A DNA stretch of 64,000 bases, from positions 248,001-312,000 of the forward strand of contig NZ_JACYFG010000038.1 of the NCBI RefSeq assembly GCF_014803405.1. The letters are read 5' to 3'. Origin of the DNA: Pelagicoccus enzymogenes (lineage in GTDB: Bacteria; Verrucomicrobiota; Verrucomicrobiia; Opitutales; Opitutaceae). Shown one piece after another: positions 33,001 through 42,699 of the stretch. The position numbers and the translations under genes are program-made. Below the pieces are notes generated by a model. The model was not told the origin of the DNA and searched no databases. It was given only the letters and a program-made list of their open reading frames with translations. Every line of letters starts with the position of its first letter. Position 1 is the first letter of the stretch.

Positions 33001-35384
33001 TGGCCGGCGTACACAGATTTAGGACGAGTGTAGGGCTGCACCTCGACGATGAAGTCTTGGCTATGTTGGAGGCCTTGATCGTCGAAAACGGTTAGGGTTA
33101 AGCTTGATTCTCCAACTGGGAGTAGAACGGTTGGTTTTTGCTCGTTGCTTGGGCCGTCCGGCAGGGTCCAAAGGTAACTCTCTATTCTCCAATCGTCGCT
33201 GGAGTTGCTGGCGTCGAGGTTGACTGTTGCGAAGCCATCTCCGTCGTCGTCGATTGGATACCCGAGGACTTTTCCCCGAGCAGTGGGAGCTCCGTTGGGC
33301 TGGCTGAGGTCGGTTACAGGAGTGGTTTGCAGGAGCGGGCTCATCTGGTGGCTCGTATAGCCCAGCCCCAATTGTCCGTAGTCATTGCGGCCCCCTACCC
33401 AGACGGAGCCATCTTTGAGGAGCACTGCGAGCAGATTGTTGCTCGCGGAAATTTTTTGTACCCGCGAAGTAAAAATTGGCTGAAGCTCATAGGCATTTTC
33501 TGAGCGAAAGGTTTGAGGGCTTATCAGGCCGTAGCCTGTTCCCCAGATAGTTCCGTCATTCATTGTGACGTAGGTGTTGTTGGATCCTGCTTCGACGCTC
33601 GCGGCCCCTGTATCCACTATCTTTTGCGCTTGATCGACTTTCCGATTTTGGTCGCCCGTTCCCAATTGTCCTTCCCGGTTGTATCCAGTGGTCCATACAC
33701 TACCGTCTTCCTTCAGGTAGACGATGTGTTCGTCGCCGGAATCGAAGGCGACAACACCGCTCTGTTCGATTTTGGTGAAACTCCGATAGTCCGAGTACTC
33801 TACACCAGGGAAGGAGTCGTAGCGTACTTTACCGCTCACCAGAAGGGAGCCGTCAGTCCCGATTATCGAGGAGAACGTTTGACCTGCACTGATGGCCTTG
33901 GCTCCGGAATCGAATATGACGGATAGTTCGGTCGAATTAGAACTCTCGGGCCCGCCACCGAGTTGGCCGTCGTAATTGGATCCAGCTCCCCAGACTTTTC
34001 CTTCGTCGTCGAGGAATAGCGAGTGAGAGGATCCGCTCGCGACCGAGACAATACCTCCGTCGAAGATTTTGGTAAAGCCATCCACTGTTTTATCGGGGAA
34101 GTTCTGATTCCAGTAGTAGCCAGTTCCATAGACGGACCCGTCTTTTAGAAGAAAGAGCGTTTGGCCTCCTTTGCCGCTGACTTGATGGAGGTTGTCGAAC
34201 TTTATCCTCGTAAGGATCGTGATGGAGGACTGGTTCGTTTCTACTCCCATCAGCTTATCGCTATTGTATCCTGCCGCGGAGGTACGGCCGTCCGCCTTTT
34301 GCAGAAACAGTCCGTGTTGGGTTGTGAATATGTTTTCGATGGGCGAGAAGCCGTGCACGGTCACTTGGATGGACGCGCTGTCTTTGAGTCCGCCGACCCC
34401 TGTGACGTTGAGTGTCACGGTATTGGTGCCGAGTGGTAGCTTTGCCTCCACGGTCTCGCCGCTGGCGCTTCCGCCCGGCCACGACCACTGCCAAGCTTCT
34501 ATGCCGGGCCAGCCGCGGCTTCCGCTTCCGTCGAGGGTGACCGTCTCGTATCCGTCATTGTCGGTGTCTTCAATCCATTCTGAGTCGTCGTAGTCTGCAA
34601 CAGCTGTTGGTTTGCTAGGTTTGAAGCTGCGGTAGCCGGCGACGGTGGAAGCGGTTTGGCGAAGCGTGCGAGCGTTGTCGCGTTGGGCGGTACCGGTGGC
34701 GACGCCCTCGTATCGAACGTTGGGGCTGGAGAAGTAGTTGACTTCCCATCCCGGTGAATAGGCCATGACTGAGCGATAGGTACTTGAGAATACGGTGAAG
34801 CGATGCCCGTAAGAATAGGAATAGAGGCCGCCGTTTTTGGCATTGTCTGGATCGTGGGCGGCTCCGAGGTTGTGTCCTATCTCGTGTTGCAGCACGAGAT
34901 CGCTGAGAGCGTACTGACCGCTGAGCACTCCGTAGGCGTAGCTTTCCTCTCCGTTTTCGTCGTCTAGCAGCCACGCTTTTCCGATGTGGTCGATGCCATA
35001 GGAATCGCTGCGAAACAGGTAGATAACGTCCGCTCCCACCTCGTTGCGCCAGGTACGCGTCTCGTCGATGACACCGTCTAGATTTCGCAGATGATCGAGG
35101 TCCACCCCCATGTCGTCTGGGTCCTCGGTATAATCGACCTTCCTCAATCCCACGAGGCGGAGCTCCAAGTCGATATTGCTGTTCTGGAAGCTCAAGTTCG
35201 AGCTCTCAACGCTGGCGCGAACCAAAGCTTCGACGCCGTCGTAGCCTCCATAGTCCTGTTCCAAGCTAGGGGTGTAAACCACGAGCAGGTCTATGGTGGC
35301 GGCGTAGGCTCGGGGGAGAAATCCGAGATTCAGCACGAGTAAGGCGGCGATGGTGCCGGCGTTTAGCCAACGGAAACTATTCAT
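30087..35384 (-). CDS. Secreted reprolysin-like metalloprotease with RCC1 and PKD repeats
   Basis: 1765 residues. A signal peptide (TIAALLVLNLGFLPRAYA) leads into a metzincin catalytic domain with the zinc site HEIGHNLGAAHD (His167, Glu168, His171, His177) and a Met-turn SVMAYSPG. Then alternate four PKD-like domains (each with a VTLDGSGS or VNLDASNS start and LTVTD-like end) and runs of RCC1/seven-bladed-propeller repeats of the form 'LFLDDEGKVWGAGSN..GQLG'. The C-terminus has FDQDGHSNYIEFLFQTDP and a STDLIHWSPW tail. No canonical N-terminal prodomain precedes the catalytic domain. It overlaps the upstream gene by 8 bp. Likely an extracellular or surface protease; its substrate is unknown. 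Confidence 0.88.
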   Translation of the reverse strand: MNSFRWLNAGTIAALLVLNLGFLPRAYAATIDLLVVYTPSLEQDYGGYDGVEALVRASVESSNLSFQNSNIDLELRLVGLRKVDYTEDPDDMGVDLDHLRNLDGVIDETRTWRNEVGADVIYLFRSDSYGIDHIGKAWLLDDENGEESYAYGVLSGQYALSDLVLQHEIGHNLGAAHDPDNAKNGGLYSYSYGHRFTVFSSTYRSVMAYSPGWEVNYFSSPNVRYEGVATGTAQRDNARTLRQTASTVAGYRSFKPSKPTAVADYDDSEWIEDTDNDGYETVTLDGSGSRGWPGIEAWQWSWPGGSASGETVEAKLPLGTNTVTLNVTGVGGLKDSASIQVTVHGFSPIENIFTTQHGLFLQKADGRTSAAGYNSDKLMGVETNQSSITILTRIKFDNLHQVSGKGGQTLFLLKDGSVYGTGYYWNQNFPDKTVDGFTKIFDGGIVSVASGSSHSLFLDDEGKVWGAGSNYDGQLGGGPESSNSTELSVIFDSGAKAISAGQTFSSIIGTDGSLLVSGKVRYDSFPGVEYSDYRSFTKIEQSGVVAFDSGDEHIVYLKEDGSVWTTGYNREGQLGTGDQNRKVDQAQKIVDTGAASVEAGSNNTYVTMNDGTIWGTGYGLISPQTFRSENAYELQPIFTSRVQKISASNNLLAVLLKDGSVWVGGRNDYGQLGLGYTSHQMSPLLQTTPVTDLSQPNGAPTARGKVLGYPIDDDGDGFATVNLDASNSSDDWRIESYLWTLPDGPSNEQKPTVLLPVGESSLTLTVFDDQGLQHSQDFIVEVQPYTRPKSVYAGHDRFFIIKEDGSLWCAGEADGQLFGSDYTEYFFQKPTPVMASGVVKVVDGSNHCLVLKTDGSVWGTGSNNQGQLGLGEQPSSKGFVEIWPSGATDIAAAAHMSLILLDDGTAYGMGQNYQGQIADSAADIVHSPHRLPLEGIRELATSGYNSILLLEDGRIIQLQRSTDERTEPFIEIVSEGAKHLEAVNSNLLLYIDQEGHISHRSLGSYTPYFGNYLLEPDFSFTKIIQEGVTDIQLRTQSPLILDAIGACYTLGQSYPRNNYLPLPNYQKDFFFFSSVEQASAYDDLAVFLLEDGSVWLSTVNYRFGQDVARNTTPSLISEPFETSQNTAPIAKVAYPEKTYVLPGTPSKMVTLDGSGSTDDKFIKSWRWSWDNNTANRPILSEYFDVGTTEVTLTVTDSEGIFHTESVTVTVEENTEIAGLVGSPSANAILYRNGHALLQGHTTGTAIGRAHSNQSRVYGHQLTLGNIDQLDNAWNTTGLIDNEGALWLTGNNTSGEMGIGYKSLLEPFRKVIPENVVDFSLSNDASFACLSDGSLWATGLNRDSQFASESIVSSDEWLQIIESGVSQVETDGSTVYIMKENGSVWMFGRNRTFDSSSLPYNSIVVSPIQILESDAKEILSSNRVILVVKQDGSLWGAGSNDSSKLGLPLNVHRSNQFVKLSNGPVTKARTIGNRTIWLMEDGSLWGVGSSYNRLLGLGYTDGYTAIKDPLALFRSGIRDFSLSNDATVVLTDDGSIYSTAKGDFGYNDSSTNYSSTWHPLSSDSKPQGNASPIANAGSDRVFYATHDYGHVTLDGTLSQDDWAIEKWQWDLNGYQINSALTEVYLNVGIYTATLTVTDFFGNTSSDTVEIELRTGSAFDAWLPIYLSGEQIDGLDDKKNSDFDQDGHSNYIEFLFQTDPASKISKASLGWLYSSGYLFLDVFGSSAYGDLPILMSTDLIHWSPWDGAPVDLQSSGPVFLKISDQLY

Positions 35385-36045
35385 GGCGGCAGGCGGCGCA
35401 CCCAGGGAGCTTGCTAAGGTCGACCTTTTCGAAGGCCTGAACGCCCGGGGCGCGATTGCGGATTTCCCAAGCGATCCCTTCGCTTGGAATTCTCAGAGTA
35501 CCAACGACTGCCTCCCCAACGAAGCTAATCAAGGCGTCGGAAAAGGGCTGGTCCTTGAGAGAGCCGGAGTAGATGCCTTTGCTTTCGCCGAACTTGTTGT
35601 AGCGTTCGAATGTGATCTGGTGGCTGACCCCGTCCGGAGTGCTCAGCTTCAGTTTAACGGTAGGAGCTTCGGCAGATGCAAAGTTCTGCCAGCTGCGAGG
35701 ATGCGGCTCGAAGGATCCGAGCCAGGTACCGAGATTGTGGTCGTGTTGATCGGGAGGGAGCTTCTCGAGGGCAAGAATCTCCAATGCCTCGAAGCCGCTT
35801 TCGGGTTCCTCGTTGTCGACTTCTAGGGACTCGCGGGAAAAGGCAGTTTGGTGCTCCACTTCCTGCGACGGTTCGGGACGCTCTTCCGCCCCGGTCGCAG
35901 CCGCGTGTTCGACGACTTTGTTCTCCCCGGTCTTGTTGTTGGGCGCATCAGAGTCAGCCTTTCGCCAGAAAACGAAGCTTACGAGGACCGCGAGGACGGG
36001 AATCAGTAACAGGAGCGTCTTCGGTTTTGGATTCAAGGAGGCCAT
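35377..36045 (-). CDS. Membrane-anchored protein, candidate separate prodomain of the protease
   Basis: 222 residues. One N-terminal hydrophobic anchor (LLLLIPVLAVLVSFVFW), a charged low-complexity linker to about residue 95, then a compact beta-rich domain with KLKLSTPDGVSHQITFERY, SFVGEAVVGTLRIPSEGIAWEIRNR and a C-terminal LSKLPGCAACRHE. The domain order and the terminal cysteines resemble metzincin prodomains, where a 'g.i.g....y.I' strand pair precedes a cysteine-switch. The coding end overlaps the protease start by 8 bp, so the two are translated together. A role as inhibitor, chaperone or anchor of the protease is an inference. The gene lies about 150 bp after the gltB stop and terminator. 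Confidence 0.68.
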   Translation of the reverse strand: MASLNPKPKTLLLLIPVLAVLVSFVFWRKADSDAPNNKTGENKVVEHAAATGAEERPEPSQEVEHQTAFSRESLEVDNEEPESGFEALEILALEKLPPDQHDHNLGTWLGSFEPHPRSWQNFASAEAPTVKLKLSTPDGVSHQITFERYNKFGESKGIYSGSLKDQPFSDALISFVGEAVVGTLRIPSEGIAWEIRNRAPGVQAFEKVDLSKLPGCAACRHE

Positions 36046-36158
36046 CGTGGTAGATTTACTTAGCTAACGCAAGGCATTGCGGTCCCGCTGGAATCGCAGC
36101 GTGCGCATTCCCCGAGGTGGTGAAACGAGGTCGAAGATATTCGCTCACATCTGGGCAC

Positions 36159-36192
36159 AAAAAGGCCTCTCCCTTTTTCGGGGAGAGGCCTA
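36159..36192 (-). terminator. Terminator of gltB
   Basis: An 11-bp stem, AGGCCTCTCCC / GGGAGAGGCCT, with a loop of six or seven bases. On the minus strand a T-run follows. It begins within 10 bp of the gltB stop. Confidence 0.92.
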
Positions 36193-36197
36193 AGTGT

Positions 36198-39100
36198 TCA
36201 AACGTTTACGACGGGCTCGCTCAATGTGGGGATCGAGAGCTCTTCGATTCTCAACACATTCTTGGGCATGTCCGGAACGGATGGCTTGGGCACGACTTTC
36301 CAGAACTTGCTGGTGGTCTTTTGCCAATCGTCCAAGAGGGCTTTGGCGTGCGGGCTTTGCGTGTTCTCGAAGTGGGCTTTGACCACTTTCCTGAGGGCGT
36401 CGATCTCACCGTTGTCGCCAATGCGCTCGATGTCTACCATGGCGGGATTGTAGTAGTGCTCGAAAACGTTGTCGGCGTCGTAGACGAAGGCGAGTCCGCC
36501 GCTCATCCCTGCTCCGAAGTTTGTACCCGTTTTTCCAAGACAGACGACAAGGCCCCCAGTCATGTACTCGCAAGCGTGGTCCCCTACTCCCTCGACGACT
36601 GCTACCGCTCCGGAGTTTCTGACTCCGAAACGCTCGCCGGCGAGTCCTGCGGCGAAGAGGTTTCCGCCAGTGGCGCCGTAGAGACAAGTGTTCCCGAGCA
36701 GCGTGTTCTGGGTCCAGTCGTAGGTTTGCTCTTCACCCGGGCGGATGATGATTTCTCCGCCGCTCATGACTTTGCCGACGTAGTCGTTGGCTTCGCCGAG
36801 CAAGGTGACCTTGATGCCGTGGGTGAGCAAGGTGCAGAAGCTTTGCCCGGCGGTACCCTTGAAAACGAGGTCGATGGAGCCGGGAGGCAAGTGGTTGTTG
36901 CCGCGTACGTAGGCAACTTCGCCGGAGAGCTTGGTGCCGAGGCAACGGTCCGTATTTCCGACGCGGTACTTGCCGGAGAAGGAGGCGGCCCGTCCGACGA
37001 CGACGTCGTGCGACTCTTGGATAATAGTATTGTCGAGGCTGCCGTCGAAGCCGAGACGCTCGTTGCGAGGCCGCGTATGGATACGAGGCGCTTCGCCGCT
37101 GGGGTCTGGATTATGCAGCAGACCGCTGAGGTTGACCGTGGCGGTTTTGGCGTTTTCCGGATCGTCGATTTGCTCCAGGAACTCGGTGCGACCCACAAGG
37201 TGATCGAGTTTGCGTACCCCTAGCTTGGCCAGGTAGTAGCGCACGTCCTCGGCGACCGCATTGAAGAAGTTGATAACGTTTTCGGCGGTGCCCTTGTACT
37301 TGGCCCGCAGGTCGTCGCGTTGCGTGGCGACACCCACTGGACATGTATTCAGATGACAAACACGGAACATAGCGCAGCTCGCAGCAATCATGGCGGAAGT
37401 TCCGAAGTTGAATTCCTCCGCTCCGAGAATCGCGGCGATGATGATGTCCCGACCTGTTTTCATGCCCCCGTCGGTACGGAGGGTGACACGATTGCGTAGG
37501 CCGTTCATCATTAGCACTTGATGCGTTTCGGCGATGCCGATTTCCCAGGATGAGCCGGCGTACTTGACGGAGGAAAGTGGCGAAGCGGCAGTACCGCCGT
37601 CGTGCCCTGACACTAGAATTACGTCGGCGTATGCTTTGGCGACGCCGGCGGCTACGGTGCCGACTCCGGAGCTGGAGACGAGCTTCACGCAAACCTTGGC
37701 TCGCGGGTTCACTTCCTTGAGGTCGAAGATGAGCTGGGCCAAGTCCTCGATAGAATAGATGTCGTGGTGAGGCGGCGGAGAGATGAGCGTAACGCCGGGC
37801 ACGCTGAAGCGGAGCTTGGCGATGAGCGGCGAGACCTTGTGGCCCGGGAGCTGGCCGCCCTCCCCTGGCTTGGCCCCTTGGGCGATCTTGATTTCGATTT
37901 CCTTGGCGGAAGCCAAGTACTCCGCGGTGACGCCGAAGCGCCCGGAGGCGACTTGCTTGATGGCGGATGCGGCGTTGTCACCGTTTTCGAGCAGGGAGTA
38001 GCGACGCGGTTCCTCGCCGCCTTCCCCTGAATTCGACTTGCCGCCGATGCGGTTCATGGCGATGGCCAAGGTTTCGTGGCACTCGGGAGACAAGGCTCCG
38101 AGCGACATGCCAGCGGTACAGAAGCGACGACGAATGTCCTCGATCTCTTCCACTTGGCTGATGTCGACTCCAGAATCTGGATACTTGATCCGAAGGAGGT
38201 CCTTGATGGCGTAAGGCTGGTGCTCGTCGGATTGCTGGCGGTAGTTGTCGTAGTCTTCCTTCTTTCGCGTTTTGAGGAAGCGATGCATGCCGCCCACGAC
38301 CTTGGGGTTCCAAGCGTGAAATTCCCCGCCTTTGCGAATGACCTTGTAGTACCCTTCGCTCTCCAGCTCCGCGGTGAGTTCCGGATCGTAGGCGCGTTTG
38401 TGGCGAGCCAAGGCTTCCTCGGCGATGAGTTCGTAGCCAATACCTCCGATGGGACTGGGGGTACCGGTGAAACATTCGTCAATGACGGTTTGCGAAATGC
38501 CGATGGCTTCGAACATTTGCGAGCGGCAGTAGGAGAAGAGCGTGCTGATCCCCATCTTGCCCATGATCTTGAGCAAGCCTTTGTCGATAGCGGTACGGTA
38601 GTTCTTGGCAGCGGTCGTGGCGTCGACGCCTTCTAGCTCTCCGCGATCGGCGAAGTTCGTCATGATGGCGAGGGCGATGTAAGGGTTGACCGCGTTCGCC
38701 CCGAAGCCGAGAAGACAGGCGATGTGGTGTACGTCGCGCGCTTCGCCGGACTCGGCAACGATGTCGCACTTCATCCGGTAGCCTGTTTTCACGAGGTGCT
38801 GGTGAACGGCCCCGACAGCGAGCAGCATAGGGATCGCAATCCGGTTTTTGGATACGTTGCGGTCGGAGAGTACGATAAGTTTTGCAGCTTTGCTCTCCAC
38901 TGCATCTTGGGCTCGAGAAATGAGGTCCTTGATGGCGGCTTCCAATCCCGCGGCACCCGATGATACGTCGTAGGTCGCGTCCAAACGAATGACGCGGTCC
39001 TTGAGGAACTTGACGTCGAAAAGCGCGGATAGCTCGTTGTTGAACAAGACCGGACTGTTGGTCTTGATGAAGCCGGCGGATTGCGGGAGGTCCTCGAAGA

Positions 39101-40748
39101 GTCCGAGCCGTCCACCGAGGAACATGTTGAGCGACATCACGGAGCGCTCGCGAATGGAGTCGATGGGCGGATTGGTGACCTGGGCGAAGAGCTGGCGGAA
39201 GTAGGTGTAGAGCAAACGGGGCTTGCGGGAGAGGAATGCCAGCGGCGTGTCGTCGCCCATCGAACCGATGGCTTCCATGGCGGATTCAGCCATGGGCTTG
39301 AAGATGATGTCGTATTCATCTTTTTCATACCCGAAGGCGAGCTGACGGTGGATCTCTTCGTCGTCAGGGTTCGAGATGCTCGTTTTCGATTCAGCCGAGT
39401 AGCTTTGGATGTCGACCAGGTGTTCGTGGCACCAATTGTGGAATCGCTCGTCGCTGCCGATTTGGGCTTTGATTTCCGCGTCGTCGAGGAACTTGTGTTC
39501 CTGCATGTCGATGGCGAGCATCTTGCCTGGGCCGAGCCTGCCGGAACGCAGGGTCTTCATGTCGGTCTCGTCGATGAGGCCGAGTTCGGAGGCGAGCATG
39601 AAGGTGCCGTCCTCGTAGATTTTGTAACGGGCGGGACGCAAACCGTTGCGGTCGAGGGAGGCGGCCACGTAGCGTCCGTCGGTGAAGGCGATGGCGGCGG
39701 GGCCGTCCCAGGGCTCGAGCATGCAGGCGTGATACTCGTAGAAGCCGCGCATGGAATCGTCGAGCAGGCTGTTGTTTTCCCAAGCAGGGGGCATCATCAT
39801 GGTGACGGCTTGCAAGGCGGACCGTCCACCGAGTGTGAGAAGCTCGAGGGTGTTGTCGAAGCTGGCGGAGTCGGACATGTCCGGCTGCAGCATGGGCCTG
39901 AGGTCGGCGAAGCGTTCTCCCCAGATGCCGTGCACGTTTGAGTTTTCGCGGGCTCGCATCAAGTTGCGGTTGCCGCGAATGGTATTGATTTCCCCGTTGT
40001 GGGCCATCATCCGGAACGGCTGGGCCAGGTGCCACTGCGGGAAGGTGTTGGTGGAGTAGCGCTGGTGGAAGATGACGAAGTTGGTGGTGTAGGAGGGATC
40101 GCGCAGGTCGGGGAAGTATTTCCGTACCTGAGGAGAATTGAGCATGCCCTTGTATATTATAGTGCGGCAGGAAAAGCTGCAGATGTAGAAATCTTGCAGC
40201 TCCGCCTTCTCGGCTTCCCGCTCCGCTGTCTTGCGGGCGAGGAAAAGTTTGCGCTCGTACTCTTCGGGGCTCAGCTCGCCAGTCTTGGCGATGAGGGCTT
40301 GCACCATGTGGGGCTGGGTGCGGTCGGCCTTGCGACCGAGGCAATTGGGGTCGACCGGGATGTAGCGCCAAGCCAGCAGGCTGAGGCCTTCGGCTTCGAC
40401 CGCGTTTTCGATGATCTTGCGGCCGTGGGCTTGGGCGTAGTCGTCGTTGCGAGGGAGGAAGATGACGCCGACGCCGAGGTCGTCGTCGTTGAAGAGCTGC
40501 TTGCCTTGGTCTTCAAGGAATTCCCGGAAGAGCTGGTGTGGAATTTGCGTGAGGATGCCGGCTCCGTCTCCCGTGATAGCGTCGGCGTCGACGGCTCCGC
40601 GGTGAGCGAGGTTCTTGAGGGCTTGCAGCGATTTTTGCAGCAGGGCGTGGGAGCGTTCGCCGTTGATGTTGGCGAGCAGTCCGACGCCGCAAGCGTCATG
40701 CTCGAAGTCTTTTCTATAGAGAAGTGGAGAGGCTTGAATCTTGTCCAT
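36198..40748 (-). CDS. gltB: Glutamate synthase, large subunit
   Basis: Forms two glutamates from glutamine and 2-oxoglutarate in the GS-GOGAT ammonia-assimilation route. 1516 residues with all four domains: an N-terminal class-II glutaminase (nucleophile Cys in HDACGVGLL, probably exposed after a short propeptide is removed), a central domain, the FMN-binding synthase domain (GGKSNSGEGGEE, SGHDGGTAASP, LRTDGGMKTGRD), the iron-sulphur cysteines CHLNTCPVG, and the C-terminal GXGXG beta-helix (GDHACEYMTGG, NFGAGMSGG). The small subunit gltD is not in this window. A terminator separates it from the upstream glutaredoxin gene. Confidence 0.97.
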   Translation of the reverse strand: MDKIQASPLLYRKDFEHDACGVGLLANINGERSHALLQKSLQALKNLAHRGAVDADAITGDGAGILTQIPHQLFREFLEDQGKQLFNDDDLGVGVIFLPRNDDYAQAHGRKIIENAVEAEGLSLLAWRYIPVDPNCLGRKADRTQPHMVQALIAKTGELSPEEYERKLFLARKTAEREAEKAELQDFYICSFSCRTIIYKGMLNSPQVRKYFPDLRDPSYTTNFVIFHQRYSTNTFPQWHLAQPFRMMAHNGEINTIRGNRNLMRARENSNVHGIWGERFADLRPMLQPDMSDSASFDNTLELLTLGGRSALQAVTMMMPPAWENNSLLDDSMRGFYEYHACMLEPWDGPAAIAFTDGRYVAASLDRNGLRPARYKIYEDGTFMLASELGLIDETDMKTLRSGRLGPGKMLAIDMQEHKFLDDAEIKAQIGSDERFHNWCHEHLVDIQSYSAESKTSISNPDDEEIHRQLAFGYEKDEYDIIFKPMAESAMEAIGSMGDDTPLAFLSRKPRLLYTYFRQLFAQVTNPPIDSIRERSVMSLNMFLGGRLGLFEDLPQSAGFIKTNSPVLFNNELSALFDVKFLKDRVIRLDATYDVSSGAAGLEAAIKDLISRAQDAVESKAAKLIVLSDRNVSKNRIAIPMLLAVGAVHQHLVKTGYRMKCDIVAESGEARDVHHIACLLGFGANAVNPYIALAIMTNFADRGELEGVDATTAAKNYRTAIDKGLLKIMGKMGISTLFSYCRSQMFEAIGISQTVIDECFTGTPSPIGGIGYELIAEEALARHKRAYDPELTAELESEGYYKVIRKGGEFHAWNPKVVGGMHRFLKTRKKEDYDNYRQQSDEHQPYAIKDLLRIKYPDSGVDISQVEEIEDIRRRFCTAGMSLGALSPECHETLAIAMNRIGGKSNSGEGGEEPRRYSLLENGDNAASAIKQVASGRFGVTAEYLASAKEIEIKIAQGAKPGEGGQLPGHKVSPLIAKLRFSVPGVTLISPPPHHDIYSIEDLAQLIFDLKEVNPRAKVCVKLVSSSGVGTVAAGVAKAYADVILVSGHDGGTAASPLSSVKYAGSSWEIGIAETHQVLMMNGLRNRVTLRTDGGMKTGRDIIIAAILGAEEFNFGTSAMIAASCAMFRVCHLNTCPVGVATQRDDLRAKYKGTAENVINFFNAVAEDVRYYLAKLGVRKLDHLVGRTEFLEQIDDPENAKTATVNLSGLLHNPDPSGEAPRIHTRPRNERLGFDGSLDNTIIQESHDVVVGRAASFSGKYRVGNTDRCLGTKLSGEVAYVRGNNHLPPGSIDLVFKGTAGQSFCTLLTHGIKVTLLGEANDYVGKVMSGGEIIIRPGEEQTYDWTQNTLLGNTCLYGATGGNLFAAGLAGERFGVRNSGAVAVVEGVGDHACEYMTGGLVVCLGKTGTNFGAGMSGGLAFVYDADNVFEHYYNPAMVDIERIGDNGEIDALRKVVKAHFENTQSPHAKALLDDWQKTTSKFWKVVPKPSVPDMPKNVLRIEELSIPTLSEPVVNV

Positions 40749-40790
40749 GGTTTGAGAGTGGTGGGAGCTCGAAATCTGAAAGCTGGAGGC

Positions 40791-40819
40791 AAAAAAAGGC
40801 CGGATGTTCTCTCCGGCCC
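40791..40819 (-). terminator. Terminator of the glutaredoxin gene
   Basis: GGCCGGA / TCCGGCC stem with a seven-base loop and, on the minus strand, seven T. It separates the glutaredoxin gene from gltB. Confidence 0.88.
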
Positions 40820-40856
40820 TTGCTTTGTTGGTGTCGCAACGGATTGCGATCGCCCT

Positions 40857-41198
40857 TTAGAAGAATCGGATGGGCTTGGAAGCGGAGCGCATCTTTTCGT
40901 GCTCCTCGTCCGTGCAGCCTCGGTCCGTCGGAGCCGCGGCTTCCGCGTCGGTCGCTTTCACGAGATCGTTGGCGAGCATGTACTGCTCGACCTCTTCGCC
41001 GGAAACGTCGGCCAGCATGACGCCGTCGATTTCCACGCAGGGAGAAAGGGGTTGTCCGGACTTGGCCACCATTTCGGCGTAGTTGTCGGGATTGTTGATG
41101 ATGTCGATGTCTTCGTACTCGAGCTGGTGCTTCTGCATGATGGCGCGCACGCCCATGCTCCAGCCGCAAGTAGGTTTCAGGTAAGCTTTGATCTTCAT
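40857..41198 (-). CDS. Glutaredoxin-family protein, C-x-x-S type
   Basis: 113 residues. The thioredoxin-fold start MKIKAYLKPTCGWSMGVRAI places a CGWS active site at residues 11-14, so only the first cysteine of the usual CxxC is present, as in monothiol glutaredoxins. The cis-proline region is SPCVEIDGVML, followed by SGEEVEQYM. A roughly 30-residue tail with another cysteine (RGCTDEE) extends beyond the core. It may act in disulphide exchange or FeS handling. It lies upstream of gltB but has its own terminator. Confidence 0.85.
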   Translation of the reverse strand: MKIKAYLKPTCGWSMGVRAIMQKHQLEYEDIDIINNPDNYAEMVAKSGQPLSPCVEIDGVMLADVSGEEVEQYMLANDLVKATDAEAAAPTDRGCTDEEHEKMRSASKPIRFF

Positions 41199-41506
41199 GA
41201 CGTCAGTTAGGTGTAAGGTTGTTGTGCAATATTCGCGCCGTGCAGTGCGAATGTAGACGACGAAGCCGCACTTTCAAGCGGGCGCCCGTTTTTCTGCAAG
41301 AAGAATAAGGTTATCACAAGTGGAGCCCCACCTTGATTGCGGATTGTGAAAATTTTCGATCGCCCTTTTGGCATAGGACAGGATATGTCCGAGGCGGTCT
41401 GGTATATTTGGCGGAAGAACTGTACTTCGAATCTTGCCAGTGCAGATGGGCGAAAGCAGATTTGGCTCAAACACAACGTAAACCCTAATACTTTTGGAAT
41501 TAACAC
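41199..41506. other. Divergent region between the glutaredoxin gene and recA
   Basis: A 308-bp intergenic region that must contain both divergent promoters. It includes an A/T-rich tract and a ctggtatatttgg segment, but I see no convincing LexA-type operator dyad. No gene is supported here. Confidence 0.4.
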
Positions 41507-42568
<1,062 letters not shown>

Positions 42569-42602
42569 TCGCGGCAGACCCTTCTCTCTCCCAGTTTATC
42601 AA

Positions 42603-42628
42603 AGGCCGCTTGTCAAAGCGGCCTTTTT
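42603..42628 (+). terminator. Terminator of recA
   Basis: GGCCGCTT / AAGCGGCC stem followed by five T, about 35 bp after the recA stop. Confidence 0.92.
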
Positions 42629-42699
42629 GTTGGATGGGTTAAAACCGACCGAGGGGAAGCGGGACATGGTCAAGACCCGTCCCGCAATTATTTTTGTGT

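Noticed and set aside
41199-41506. LexA/SOS operator in front of recA
   Set aside because: No convincing inverted-repeat operator of either the Escherichia or Bacillus type could be seen.
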